Assembly (NCBI GenBank): GCA_038230215.1
Contig: JBBRNR010000003.1
Coordinates: 276,292 to 340,291 of the forward strand
DNA: 64,000 nt
Reading direction: 5' to 3'
Origin: DASVRZ01 sp038230215
Lineage (GTDB): Bacteria; Verrucomicrobiota; Verrucomicrobiia; Chthoniobacterales; DASVRZ01
Of this stretch, positions 17,416 to 25,346 are shown in pieces. The notes beneath the pieces were generated by a model. It saw only the letters and a list, made by a program, of their open reading frames with translations, made no database searches and had not been told where the DNA came from. Within the stretch, counting starts at the first letter, position 1. Each line of letters begins with the position of its first letter. A program made the translations under genes and the position numbers.

Positions 17416-17907
17416 ATGGAACTCAACACACTCAAAGATCTCTACATTGTAGAACTCAAAGACCTCTACAGCGCCGAAAAACAAATCATCAAGGCACTGC
17501 CAAAAATGGTGAAGGCGGCTTCTAACGAACAACTGGCAGCTGGCTTCAAGCAACATCTCGAAGAAACTAAAGTCCACGCCGAGCGTCTCGAAAAACTTCT
17601 TTCCGACTTGGGACAAACTACGCGCGGCCCGAAATGCAAAGGCATGGAAGGTGTCCTCAAGGAAGGCGATGAAATGATTGAGGAAGAGGCGGATGAAGAA
17701 GTGCGCGACGCGGGCCTGATCGCCGCCGCCCAGCGCGTCGAACATTACGAGATGGCCGGCTACGGCTGCGCCCGCACCTATGCGGAATTGCTCGGTGAAA
17801 AGAGTGGCTCGAAAGTGCTGCAGCAAACCCTGGACGAGGAAGGTGCCACGGATAAAAAGCTCTCCCAGCTCGCCACCACGACGATCAATGTGGCCGCATT
17901 GAAATAA
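17416..17907 (+). CDS. YciE/YciF-type ferritin-like protein (DUF892)
   Basis: A 163-residue four-helix-bundle protein. Carboxylate/His positions typical of the family are visible: ELKDLYSAEKQIIKALPKM, HLEETKVHAERLEKLL, AAQRVEHYEMAGYGCARTYAELLGE and LQQTLDEEGATDKKL. DUF892 proteins have a ferritin-like di-metal site and are linked with stress responses in enterobacteria; the exact activity is unknown. The ATG coincides with one copy of the recurrent ATGNAACTC word. It stands alone, with a hairpin after its stop. Confidence 0.9.
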   Translation: MELNTLKDLYIVELKDLYSAEKQIIKALPKMVKAASNEQLAAGFKQHLEETKVHAERLEKLLSDLGQTTRGPKCKGMEGVLKEGDEMIEEEADEEVRDAGLIAAAQRVEHYEMAGYGCARTYAELLGEKSGSKVLQQTLDEEGATDKKLSQLATTTINVAALK

Positions 17908-17934
17908 CTCCACCACCTAATATCGATTCCGCAG

Positions 17935-17970
17935 TGCCCGCCATGGTTAACGCCATAGCGGGCATTGCTT
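17935..17970 (+). terminator. Hairpin terminator after the ferritin-like gene
   Basis: TGCCCGC (17935-17941) pairs with GCGGGCA (17958-17964), with an inner ATGG/CCAT stem, followed by TTGCTTTT. The U-tract is interrupted, so termination may be partial. Confidence 0.5.
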
Positions 17971-18107
17971 TTGCGCGATTCCCGCTAACTGCCGCTGGCT
18001 TGCGCTTTACCTTGATTTAGTCGCGGAAAAGCGCCCATAAAAATGGAACTCCGCCCGAGTTTGAATGTGGTTGAGTTTGAGCGAAGTTAGGCCAGTTTTC
18101 CCGAGCC

Positions 18108-19091
18108 ATGACCGATTCCATTTCCACACCGACCGATGCCCTGGGGCGGCGTGTGGATTATCTGCGCATCTCGGTCACGGACCGCTGCAACGAGCGCTGT
18201 CTTTATTGTTTGCCAGCGGATTTTCACGACTGGCTCCCGCGCGAAAAAGTCCTCACTGTACCGGAAATCGTCGCCGTCGCCGAAGTTGCCGTGCGGCAGG
18301 GGGTGCAGCGTTTCCGGGTGACTGGTGGTGAACCCACGGCACGCAAGGAAATCGTGGAAATCGTCTCCGCGCTTTCCGCGTTGCCTGGCGTCGAGCACGT
18401 TAGCATGACGACCAATGCGACCCGCCTAAAAGACCTGGCCAAGCCGCTGCGCAAGGCGGGGTTGAGTTCGCTCAACATCAGCCTGGATGCGCTCGACCCG
18501 CAGCGTTATCGCGAGATTACGGGCGGAAATCTACCCTCGGTGCTCGCCGGGATCGACGCCGCGCTCGACGCCGGGTTCCAAGTGAAGCTGAACACTGTCC
18601 TTATTCGCGGTCGCAACGATGGCGAAATCGCGGGTCTCATCGACTTCGCCGAGGCACGAAACATTCTCATTCGCTTCATCGAACTCATGCCCGTGAGCCT
18701 CACCGAAATGCTGGACGAATCCAACTTCCTGCCCATCGCCGAGGTGCGGCGGAGTCTGGGCGAATTGATTCCCATCGAGCGCAGTTACGGCGCCGGGCCG
18801 GCGAAATATTTCCGACTGGCCGGTCGCCAGGCGATTATCGGCTTCATCGGCGCGTTGACCGATCTGCATTTTTGTGAGCGTTGCAATAAAATGCGGCTCA
18901 CCTGTGAGGGCCAGCTCCGCCCGTGTCTGGGGAATCACCAGGAGACCGACCTCATGCCCGCGCTGCGCCCGGCGATCGACCGCGCGTGGCTCACCCAGCT
19001 TTTCCTCCAGACCCTCGCCACGAAACCGGCAGAACATTTGTTTCGCGAAAACTACCAGCCGGGCCGCGTGATGACCGCCATCGGCGGCTAA
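18108..19091 (+). CDS. moaA: GTP 3',8-cyclase MoaA (molybdenum cofactor)
   Basis: A 327-residue radical-SAM enzyme that turns GTP into 3',8-cyclo-GTP in the first step of molybdopterin synthesis. The N-terminal cluster motif CNERCLYC, the SAM motif TGGEPTARK and the C-terminal second cluster CERCNKMRLTCEGQLRPCL are all present, and the functional C-terminal Gly-Gly (AIGG) ends the protein. No other mo- genes are adjacent. uraD follows by 14 bases, linking it to purine breakdown, where molybdenum enzymes act (context inference). Confidence 0.95.
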   Translation: MTDSISTPTDALGRRVDYLRISVTDRCNERCLYCLPADFHDWLPREKVLTVPEIVAVAEVAVRQGVQRFRVTGGEPTARKEIVEIVSALSALPGVEHVSMTTNATRLKDLAKPLRKAGLSSLNISLDALDPQRYREITGGNLPSVLAGIDAALDAGFQVKLNTVLIRGRNDGEIAGLIDFAEARNILIRFIELMPVSLTEMLDESNFLPIAEVRRSLGELIPIERSYGAGPAKYFRLAGRQAIIGFIGALTDLHFCERCNKMRLTCEGQLRPCLGNHQETDLMPALRPAIDRAWLTQLFLQTLATKPAEHLFRENYQPGRVMTAIGG

Positions 19092-19105
19092 ACTTCCCTG
19101 CACCT

Positions 19106-19606
19106 GTGAGTTACTCCATCGAAGAGATCAACCAGTTGAGCCACGACGAATTCATCAAGATCATCGGGCCCATTTTTGAGCACTCTCCGTGGATTGCCGA
19201 GCGCGGCTGGGCGGCGCGTCCGTTTGAAAATAAAAAAAACTTGCACACCACGCTCCGGCACATTGTGGAAAACGCCAGCGCCAAAGAGCAAATGAGCCTC
19301 ATCCGCGCGCATCCCGATCTGGTGGGCCGCGTGGTGCTAACAGCGGAGTCGCAGGGTGAGCAAACCGCCGGAGGGTTGCTGAATCTAACATCTGAGGACG
19401 TGGCGGCATTCGACCGCTACAACCACGAATACAAGGCACGCTTCGATTTTCCGTTCGTGATCTGCGCGCGCAAAAACAAGAAAGAGGCCATACTCGCCGC
19501 CTTTCCGAAACGCCTCCAGAATACGATGGAACTCGAACAAAAAATCGCGCTGAAGGAGATCTTCGAGATCGCCTTGCTGCGCATCAACGACCTAATTTCC
19601 CCATGA
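19106..19606 (+). CDS. uraD: OHCU decarboxylase (ureidoimidazoline decarboxylase)
   Basis: A 166-residue protein in the OHCU decarboxylase family, which makes (S)-allantoin from urate oxidation products. Seen: FIKIIGPIFEHSPWIAERGW, the catalytic-His region LHTTLRHIV, RAHPDLVG (classic motif), SQGEQTAGGL and FPFVICARKNKKEAIL. No ATG precedes the domain; GTG at 19106 (VSYSIEEINQLSHDEF) is the best start, 14 bases after moaA. An upstream ATG at 18923 would overlap moaA heavily and is rejected. Confidence 0.88.
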   Translation: MSYSIEEINQLSHDEFIKIIGPIFEHSPWIAERGWAARPFENKKNLHTTLRHIVENASAKEQMSLIRAHPDLVGRVVLTAESQGEQTAGGLLNLTSEDVAAFDRYNHEYKARFDFPFVICARKNKKEAILAAFPKRLQNTMELEQKIALKEIFEIALLRINDLISP

Positions 19607-19666
19607 GCGCGAAACTCAGCCACTTCCTATCTTTGCGCCTAACCTCGACGATCAGTTCGCTAACAT

Positions 19667-20101
19667 TTATTTCCAAACTAACACCACGAGGCCGGCGAGC
19701 ACGAGTGACGCGCCGATGCCGATTTTCCACGTAAACGCCTCTCCCAGCACGAGGGTGGAAAGGAGCAAAGTGACGACGATGCTGCCCTTGTCCACGAGGG
19801 AAACGAAGGTCACCGTGCCCATCGACATCGCGCGATAATAGCAAACCCAGGAGATGGTCGTTGTGAGTCCGCTGAGGGCGAGCAGGATGAAGGCGCGGCG
19901 TCCCGCATGGGACAGTGCGTGGACGCTTTCGCCCGCACCGTGCCAGACAATAACGTTGATGATGACGAAGAGGAAAACGACACTCGTTCTCACCGCAAGG
20001 CCGATGTCGGAGGGGAGGGTTTTTAATCCGCTTTTCGCCAGTACCGAGGTGAATCCAGCAAAGATGGCGGCGGCAAACGCGTAGATTTTCCAAGTTTCCA
20101 T
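19667..20101 (-). CDS. Half-size EamA/DMT-family membrane protein
   Basis: A 144-residue protein from ATG 20101 (METWKIYAFAAAIFAG) with about five hydrophobic helices. It ends in the EamA signature SLVDKGSIVVTLLLSTLVLGEAFTWKIGIGASLVLAGLVVLVW. Usual EamA transporters hold two such repeats (about 300 residues); single-repeat members, like small multidrug resistance proteins, work as dimers. The substrate is unknown. It is convergent with uraD. Confidence 0.85.
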   Translation of the reverse strand: METWKIYAFAAAIFAGFTSVLAKSGLKTLPSDIGLAVRTSVVFLFVIINVIVWHGAGESVHALSHAGRRAFILLALSGLTTTISWVCYYRAMSMGTVTFVSLVDKGSIVVTLLLSTLVLGEAFTWKIGIGASLVLAGLVVLVWK

Positions 20102-20268
20102 GCCATAGAAAATGAGCGCTATGAAACTCGAATGCAACGCGCTGGTTTACTCGCCTGGACACGACAGCTAGTAAAAACTGGCATTGCCAAATAACCGGCG
20201 AACGCATTCGTTCCAATGGCAGGCGACGTGTGATGGACTTGGCTTCCGTCCTGCGCTAACTGTGCTGC

Positions 20269-20913
20269 GTGAAACGTCTCTGCATCCTTCTATTTCTACC
20301 CGCGTTTTCGGCGTTTGCCGGGCTCACTTGGAATAATACGAGCGTGAAGATCGACGCGCAGGCCACGGACAAAACTGTGACTGGTATTTTTCCATTCAAG
20401 AACGAGTCGAAGAAAAGTGTCACCATCACCGAGACGCGCACCTCCTGCGGCTGCACCACGGCGAAGCTCGACAAAAAGACTTACGCGCCCGGTGAATCGG
20501 GGCAGATCGCGGCGCATTTCGACATCGGGAGCCGGGTCGGGCCGCAGCAGAAAACCATCACGTTGACCACGGACGACCCCGGCGAAAAACCAGTCGTTTT
20601 AGAGCTGAATGTGGATATACCCGACGCCCTGGAAACCTCGGCAGCGTTGCTCGTTTGGAAGGTCGGAGAAAAGACAGACGCACAGATTTTTAGCGTCAAG
20701 GCGAAGCCCGGCTACAAGATCAAGGTCACCGACATTCGCTGCTCCAATGCCTTTTTCACAGCCAAGCTCGACTCGGCGAAGGAGGGCGAAGCCTACAATA
20801 TTGCTGTAACTCCGGTGAAAACAGACGCCAAGACGTTTGGCCTCCTCATCGTCACGACCGATTATCCGCCGGGAAATCCCCGCGTGGTTTATTCGCAGCT
20901 CCAAGTGAAGTGA
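20269..20913 (+). CDS. DUF1573 family secreted protein
   Basis: A 214-residue protein with a signal peptide (MKRLCILLFLPAFSAFAG). The DUF1573 pattern follows: FPFKNESKKSVTITETRTSCGCTTAKLDKKTYAPGESGQI. The CGC(T) motif with the following Gly-rich beta strands is the family mark. These periplasmic Ig-like proteins have no assigned biochemical role. Its last 4 bases overlap the next gene (GTGA), so it heads an operon with a rhodanese and a MauE-like protein. Confidence 0.88.
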   Translation: MKRLCILLFLPAFSAFAGLTWNNTSVKIDAQATDKTVTGIFPFKNESKKSVTITETRTSCGCTTAKLDKKTYAPGESGQIAAHFDIGSRVGPQQKTITLTTDDPGEKPVVLELNVDIPDALETSAALLVWKVGEKTDAQIFSVKAKPGYKIKVTDIRCSNAFFTAKLDSAKEGEAYNIAVTPVKTDAKTFGLLIVTTDYPPGNPRVVYSQLQVK

Positions 20914-21326
20914 AAAATCATCCCTGGCTGCAGGCACTGGCCATCGTTTTGCTGGCGGCGTTGCCCGCACTGACGGCGGCGTTTTTTCATCCGAAACGGC
21001 CCGCCTGGTCGCGCGAGACGCTGGCGAAAGATGAAGTTACGCTGGCGACGGCACAGGCGACTTCCAATGTGATCTGGCTAGATGCGCGGTCGGAAGCAGC
21101 CTATGCGCGGGAGCACATTCCGGGGGCGGTTTCGCTGAACGAAGATCGCTGGAATCTGCTACCGCTGGCGGTCCAGTTTCAGCCGGATCAGACGTTCGTG
21201 GTTTACTGCGATTCACTGGAGTGCAACGCCAGCCACCAAGTCGCGGCGCGGCTGCGGAAGGAACTCGGCGCGCAAAAAGTCTTTGTTCTGAAAGGAGGTT
21301 GGGCGGCATGGAAGACGAAAAAATAG
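20910..21326 (+). CDS. Membrane-anchored rhodanese-like protein
   Basis: A 138-residue protein starting GTG at 20910. The N-terminal hydrophobic segment (LQALAIVLLAALPALTAAFF) is followed by one rhodanese domain: WLDARSEAAYAREHIPGAVSL, then FVVYCDSLECNASHQVAARL with the active-site Cys in YCDSLEC, and VFVLKGGWAAW. Probably periplasmic sulfur transfer or thiol redox chemistry (inference). It overlaps both neighbours, so translation is coupled. Confidence 0.88.
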   Translation: MKNHPWLQALAIVLLAALPALTAAFFHPKRPAWSRETLAKDEVTLATAQATSNVIWLDARSEAAYAREHIPGAVSLNEDRWNLLPLAVQFQPDQTFVVYCDSLECNASHQVAARLRKELGAQKVFVLKGGWAAWKTKK

Positions 21327-21781
21327 GGTCGAGTCGCATGGAGTTGGGAGTGCGCTGGCTCGTCGGCGGACTGTTCATTTTCGCGGGCGTCTTGAAGGCG
21401 CTCGACCCGGCGGAGTTCGCCAACGACATTGCGAATTACCAGCTTCTGCCCTGGACAGGCGCGGTCGTCGGGTCGTTTTATCTGCCGTGGCTGGAGATTT
21501 TTGCGGGCGCCGCGCTGCTCTTCGGCATTTGGAAATCGGGCGCGATTCGCATTCTGCTTTTGCTGATGCTGGCGTTTGTGCAGGCGCTGTTCGCCGCCTG
21601 GTTGCGCGGGTTGAACATTCATTGCGGCTGCTTCGGAAAGGCACTGGCGACCTCGAATTACGCGCTCCTCTTTCTGCGCGACGCGGCTATTCTCGGCAGC
21701 CTTCTTTGGCTGCTCTGGGCGGAATGGAAACGCCGCATCGCCGAGGAAGAAATTGCCGAAAACGAGCCGGGTCCAATATAA
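21308..21781 (+). CDS. MauE/DoxX-like membrane protein
   Basis: A 157-residue four-helix membrane protein. The start at 21308 has a strong ribosome site (aaggagg) about 8 bases upstream, inside the end of the rhodanese gene; ATG 21338 is the alternative. NIHCGCFG lies in the loop before the last helix and is typical of MauE/DoxX-like redox membrane proteins, which support disulfide formation or methylamine dehydrogenase maturation. With DUF1573 and rhodanese it suggests a small periplasmic thiol-redox unit. Confidence 0.82.
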   Translation: MEDEKIGSSRMELGVRWLVGGLFIFAGVLKALDPAEFANDIANYQLLPWTGAVVGSFYLPWLEIFAGAALLFGIWKSGAIRILLLLMLAFVQALFAAWLRGLNIHCGCFGKALATSNYALLFLRDAAILGSLLWLLWAEWKRRIAEEEIAENEPGPI

Positions 21782-21788
21782 ATCAACG

Positions 21789-22874
21789 ATGCCCGATCTT
21801 CCAATCACCACGCTTGTGCCGCATCGTTGCTGGGCGGAGATCAATCTGGCGGCGCTGCGGCATAATCTGGCGGCGATCCGCTCACAGATCGGGCCGCAGC
21901 CGAGCATCATGGCCATTGTGAAGGCCGACGCTTACGGCCACGGCCTGGGCGGCATTTTATCGACGCTCGGCGAGGAGTTGGCGCACTTCGGAGTGGCGAA
22001 TGTGACCGAGGCGCTGGACGTGCGGGCCGTGCTACCAGACGCGGAGATTTTGCTCCTCGGGGCGACACTGCCCGAGGAGCGTGAACTGGTCGTGCGCCAC
22101 GGTCTGATGCCGGCGATTTCCAGTGTGGCAGAGGCGGAATCGTTCGCACGCATCGGGACGACTCGCGTGCATCTGGCGCTGGACACGGGCATGGGTCGAC
22201 TCGGGTTTCTGCCAGAGGAATGGCCGGAGGCTTTGGAGAAAATCCGTGCGCTGCCGCAGTTAAAAATCGAGTCCGTCGCCACGCATTTGCCCTCGGCGGA
22301 TGAGGACGAGAGCTTCACGATTTCACAGCTCGCAGACTACGAGACACTGGTCAGAAACGAATCCAACTCCCATGTGCTGAACAGCGCGGGGATTATCAAT
22401 TTCCCCACGCACGCAGGGCAATTCGTTCGCGCCGGACTCATGCTTTACGGCGTCTCGCCGGTGCCGGAGTTTCAGGTCAAACTGCAACCCGTGATGACCT
22501 TGAAAAGTCGGGTCACACTCATTCGCACACTGCCCGCCGGACATGGCATCAGCTACGGGCGCAGTTTTCTCACCAGCCGCCCGACCCGGGTCGCAACATT
22601 ATCGGCAGGTTACGCCGACGGCTTCCAGCGGCGGCTCTCGAATCGCGGCGCGAGCGTCTGGATTCGTGGACAGCGCTGCCCAGTTTTGGGCCGTGTGACG
22701 ATGGATCAAATCATGGTCGATGTGACGGATTCCCCTGCTGAACTGGGCGACGAGGTGGAACTTTTTGGCACGCACATTTTGGCTGGCGAGATCGCCCAAC
22801 TCGCCGACACTATCCCGTGGGAAATCCTCACCAGCATTAGCAAACGCGTGCCGCGCCTCTTCCTGAATCCGTAG
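21789..22874 (+). CDS. alr: Alanine racemase
   Basis: A 361-residue PLP enzyme making D-alanine for peptidoglycan. Seen: CWAEINLAALRHNLAAIR, the PLP-lysine motif AIVKADAYGHG, DTGMGRLGF, RAGLMLYGVSP and GISYGRSF, with the catalytic Tyr in the second half. It ends with the C-terminal beta domain (GRVTMDQIMVDVTD...EVELFG). Start ATG 21789 is 8 bases after the MauE-like gene. It feeds the Ddl encoded at 42.5 kb. Confidence 0.96.
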   Translation: MPDLPITTLVPHRCWAEINLAALRHNLAAIRSQIGPQPSIMAIVKADAYGHGLGGILSTLGEELAHFGVANVTEALDVRAVLPDAEILLLGATLPEERELVVRHGLMPAISSVAEAESFARIGTTRVHLALDTGMGRLGFLPEEWPEALEKIRALPQLKIESVATHLPSADEDESFTISQLADYETLVRNESNSHVLNSAGIINFPTHAGQFVRAGLMLYGVSPVPEFQVKLQPVMTLKSRVTLIRTLPAGHGISYGRSFLTSRPTRVATLSAGYADGFQRRLSNRGASVWIRGQRCPVLGRVTMDQIMVDVTDSPAELGDEVELFGTHILAGEIAQLADTIPWEILTSISKRVPRLFLNP

Positions 22875-22886
22875 TTTTTTCACCCG

Positions 22887-23249
22887 ATGTTCCAGATTAT
22901 TTTCAATGAAATCAGCGCCGCGGAAATGGCGGAAATTCCGAAGCTCACGCAGCTGGATTTGCTGGCGGAATTTCAATTGATGCCCGCCGATCTGGATAAG
23001 CTGGACAAGACCCGGTTCACGACCGTGAAACGCGACGGCAAGACTTTCTATCGCTATCGCGCAACCGATTACCGGCTCTATTTCAGCAAGTGTCCCGAGG
23101 GAATCGTGATTCATCGCGTGCTGCACAAAAACACCATCCGCGACTTCCTTTTTCGCTCAAAGTTGCCGATGAATGAGGACGAAAGCGGACACGAAACGGC
23201 GGTGCCATGGGAGCTGATCAAGGAAGGTCAGCGCGCCCGGAAATCGTAG
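22887..23249 (+). CDS. RelE-like small protein, toxin-fold or derivative
   Basis: A 120-residue protein. The central pattern (LMPADLDKLDKTRFTTVKRDGKTFYRYRATDYRLYFSKCPEGIVIHRVLHKNTIRDFLFR) matches the RelE/ParE fold, with a positive strand (YRYRATDYRLYF) and a final VLHKN.IRDF strand. No antitoxin gene is adjacent, so it may be a domesticated or chromosomal RelE relative rather than an active toxin. It follows alr by 12 bases. Confidence 0.65.
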   Translation: MFQIIFNEISAAEMAEIPKLTQLDLLAEFQLMPADLDKLDKTRFTTVKRDGKTFYRYRATDYRLYFSKCPEGIVIHRVLHKNTIRDFLFRSKLPMNEDESGHETAVPWELIKEGQRARKS

Positions 23250-23257
23250 CTGGAGCC

Positions 23258-23485
23258 GTGACTCGCCAAGGTTGGATTTTTCTGTTTCTCGGCGTGGTCG
23301 CGCTTCATGCAGGCGTCTTTTGGTTGATCAAGGATGACCCGGTGATTCCGCCGCAATGGCTGGTGCCCGCAGCTCCGGAACCGACCTTCAAATTTGACCA
23401 GACCAGATACGTGGACCCGGTCACGAAGGAAAAAATGGTGGTCAAGGAATTCACCATTCAAGCTCCACACGAATCAAAACCATGA
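23258..23485 (+). CDS. Small single-pass membrane protein
   Basis: A 75-residue protein starting GTG at 23258, with one transmembrane helix (GWIFLFLGVVALHAGVFWLI). A Pro-rich, probably periplasmic tail of about 50 residues follows. Its stop overlaps the next ATG (ATGA). I do not recognise a family. The GTG choice is based on position just after the RelE-like stop. Confidence 0.55.
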   Translation: MTRQGWIFLFLGVVALHAGVFWLIKDDPVIPPQWLVPAAPEPTFKFDQTRYVDPVTKEKMVVKEFTIQAPHESKP

Positions 23486-24630
23486 AACTCGACGAACTCT
23501 TGGACGAAAACAGAAGGCTGGAGCAATTTCCGATTGCCCGTGAACACATTTTTTTCGCTCACGCGGCGGTGACGGCACTGCCGCAATGCGTGGCCGATGC
23601 CATGATCGATTACACGCGGCAAAGCACGACGCACCAACAGGAGTTTGAGTCCGTTCTGCGAGATATTGCCCGGACTCGCCGCGCTTGCGCCACGTTGATA
23701 GGTGCGCAGCCGGACGAGATCGCGCTGCTCGGGCCCACTTCATTGGGTCTGAGCCTTTTTGCCAACGGACTCGACTGGGAGCCAGGCGACGAAGTGGTGT
23801 GTTATCAGGACGATTACCCGGCGAACGTTTACCCCTGGCTGGCGCTGGAGCGGCTCGAGGTGAAATTAGTTTACTTGAAGCCGGAAAAAATCGGCGAGAT
23901 CACGATGGAACTCGTCTCGGAAGCGCTCACGCCCCGCACGAAACTGGTCGCTCTGGCCTCGTGCAATTTCCTCACCGGCTATCGAATCGACCACAACTCG
24001 ATTGGGAAAATGCTGCACGAACGCGGCGTGCTTTTTTCCCTCGATGCGATCCAGACGCTCGGAGCGTTCGACACGACGGTGGAGCATGTGGATTTCCTAA
24101 GCGCCGACGCGCACAAATGGCTGCTCGGTCCGATGGCGGCGGGCATCGTTTACGTAAAGCGTGAGCATTTTGAAAAGCTGCGGCCGACTCTGCTCGGAGC
24201 GTGGAATATCCAGTCGCCGCAGTTCATCACGCAGTCGGAAATCCGCTTTGTCGATTCGGCGCAACGCTACGAGCCCGGCGTGCTAAACACTCCCGGAATC
24301 TACGGAATGCTGGCGGCGATTGAGATGCTGCTCGACTGCAAAATTTCGACGATCAGCGAACGCATCCTCCACCTGCGTCAGCGAATCGCCGATGGGGTAA
24401 CGGAGCTGGGTTTTGAAGTTCTCAGCCCGATGCGCGGACCTGAATGCAGCGGGATCGTGACCTTTCGCCATCCGGAGAAACCGACAAAGCCGTTCTTCGA
24501 CAAGCTGACGGAAAATAACGTCATCGCGTCCCATCGCTTTGACCGCGCCGGACGAGATTACCTGCGTTTCAGCCCGCATTTCTACAACACAGACGCAGAA
24601 ATCAATAAAGCACTCGAACTTCTCCGCTAA
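23482..24630 (+). CDS. Class V aminotransferase (cysteine desulfurase-like fold)
   Basis: A 382-residue PLP enzyme of fold type I. Seen: IFFAHAAVTALPQCVADAM opening, AHKWLLGP with the PLP lysine (about residue 213), SLDAIQTLGAFD carrying the Asp that holds the pyridine nitrogen, and YLRFSPHFYNTDAEI near the end. No conserved Cys loop of NifS/IscS desulfurases is apparent, so a kynureninase-like or isopenicillin-N-epimerase-like aminotransferase is likelier. The substrate is unknown. Confidence 0.85.
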   Translation: MKLDELLDENRRLEQFPIAREHIFFAHAAVTALPQCVADAMIDYTRQSTTHQQEFESVLRDIARTRRACATLIGAQPDEIALLGPTSLGLSLFANGLDWEPGDEVVCYQDDYPANVYPWLALERLEVKLVYLKPEKIGEITMELVSEALTPRTKLVALASCNFLTGYRIDHNSIGKMLHERGVLFSLDAIQTLGAFDTTVEHVDFLSADAHKWLLGPMAAGIVYVKREHFEKLRPTLLGAWNIQSPQFITQSEIRFVDSAQRYEPGVLNTPGIYGMLAAIEMLLDCKISTISERILHLRQRIADGVTELGFEVLSPMRGPECSGIVTFRHPEKPTKPFFDKLTENNVIASHRFDRAGRDYLRFSPHFYNTDAEINKALELLR

Positions 24631-24663
24631 AAACATCTTTCCCGACTTGTAAAATCCTCTATT

Positions 24664-24679
24664 AGGCAGAATATTGCCT
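24664..24679. promoter_or_regulatory. Palindromic candidate operator of vapBC
   Basis: AGGCA-gaatat-TGCCT sits 1 base before the vapB ATG. VapB-type antitoxins usually bind such palindromes to autorepress, and the position would also block ribosome access. Confidence 0.45.
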
Positions 24680-24680
24680 C

Positions 24681-24887
24681 ATGAGAATCACAGTGGATGT
24701 AGATGACGCCGTTATGAAAGAACTGGCCATCATCACTGGCCACACCAAGAAAAGTCCTGCTATCAACATGGTTTTGGAGGATTTCGTCAAACGGGCAAAA
24801 TGCAAAGAATTCGGCAGACTGCTTTTTGAGGGTGCATTTGACGGTGCATTTGAGCCCGGCTACGACCCCGACAAGTTTGATAAATAA
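24681..24887 (+). CDS. vapB: VapB-type antitoxin (DUF2191-like)
   Basis: A 68-residue protein. The ribbon-helix-helix-like N-terminus MRITVDVDDAVMKELAIITG is followed by an acidic tail (FEPGYDPDKFDK). This resembles VapB antitoxins paired with PIN toxins; the C-terminal tail usually threads into the toxin's active site. The stop and the vapC start overlap by one base (TAATG). Confidence 0.8.
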   Translation: MRITVDVDDAVMKELAIITGHTKKSPAINMVLEDFVKRAKCKEFGRLLFEGAFDGAFEPGYDPDKFDK

Positions 24888-25309
24888 TGGTTTTGGTAGA
24901 CTCCAGCGTCTGGATCGAGGTGACTCGAAAAAAGGGGGATCTTTTTGCCAAAGCCTCTCTCCGATGTTTGCTAGAGGAATACCAAGCCGCTTTCTGCGGA
25001 CCGGTGAAGCTCGAGGTGATGGGTGCGGTGAATAAGGAACTGCGTCGCGCCACCAGCCTATTGTTCCAAACGGTGCCTTATTTACCCATGCAAGATCAGA
25101 TCTGGGAAGAGGCAAAAAAAATTACGTGGAGACTCCGCGACTCAGGCGTAACCGTGCCGTGGAATGATGTTGTCATTGCAGCTATTGCCCTTGAAAAGAA
25201 TTGCCGAGTCTATTCGCTGGACAAACATTTTGAAGAAATCTCCCGCATCACCCGTATGCGCCTCTATCTTCCTGGCGACAACGGCACCTACAACCCGGAT
25301 TCCGAGTAA
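24887..25309 (+). CDS. vapC: VapC-type PIN ribonuclease toxin
   Basis: A 140-residue PIN domain protein. MVLVDSSVWIEVTR holds the first metal Asp; KLEVMGAVNKEL a mid-domain Glu; VPWNDVVIAAIALEKNCRVYSLDKHFEEI the last two acidic residues. VapC toxins cut tRNA or rRNA; the target here is unknown. It is translationally coupled to vapB, a classic type II toxin-antitoxin layout. Confidence 0.85.
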   Translation: MVLVDSSVWIEVTRKKGDLFAKASLRCLLEEYQAAFCGPVKLEVMGAVNKELRRATSLLFQTVPYLPMQDQIWEEAKKITWRLRDSGVTVPWNDVVIAAIALEKNCRVYSLDKHFEEISRITRMRLYLPGDNGTYNPDSE

Positions 25310-25346
25310 TTTCTTGCAAGACGAGTGGAAACCCTTCCATTGCTAA

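Noticed and set aside
18923..19105. N-terminal extension of UraD overlapping moaA
   Set aside because: The extra residues are Arg/Pro-rich shadow of moaA; the family starts near the GTG at 19106.
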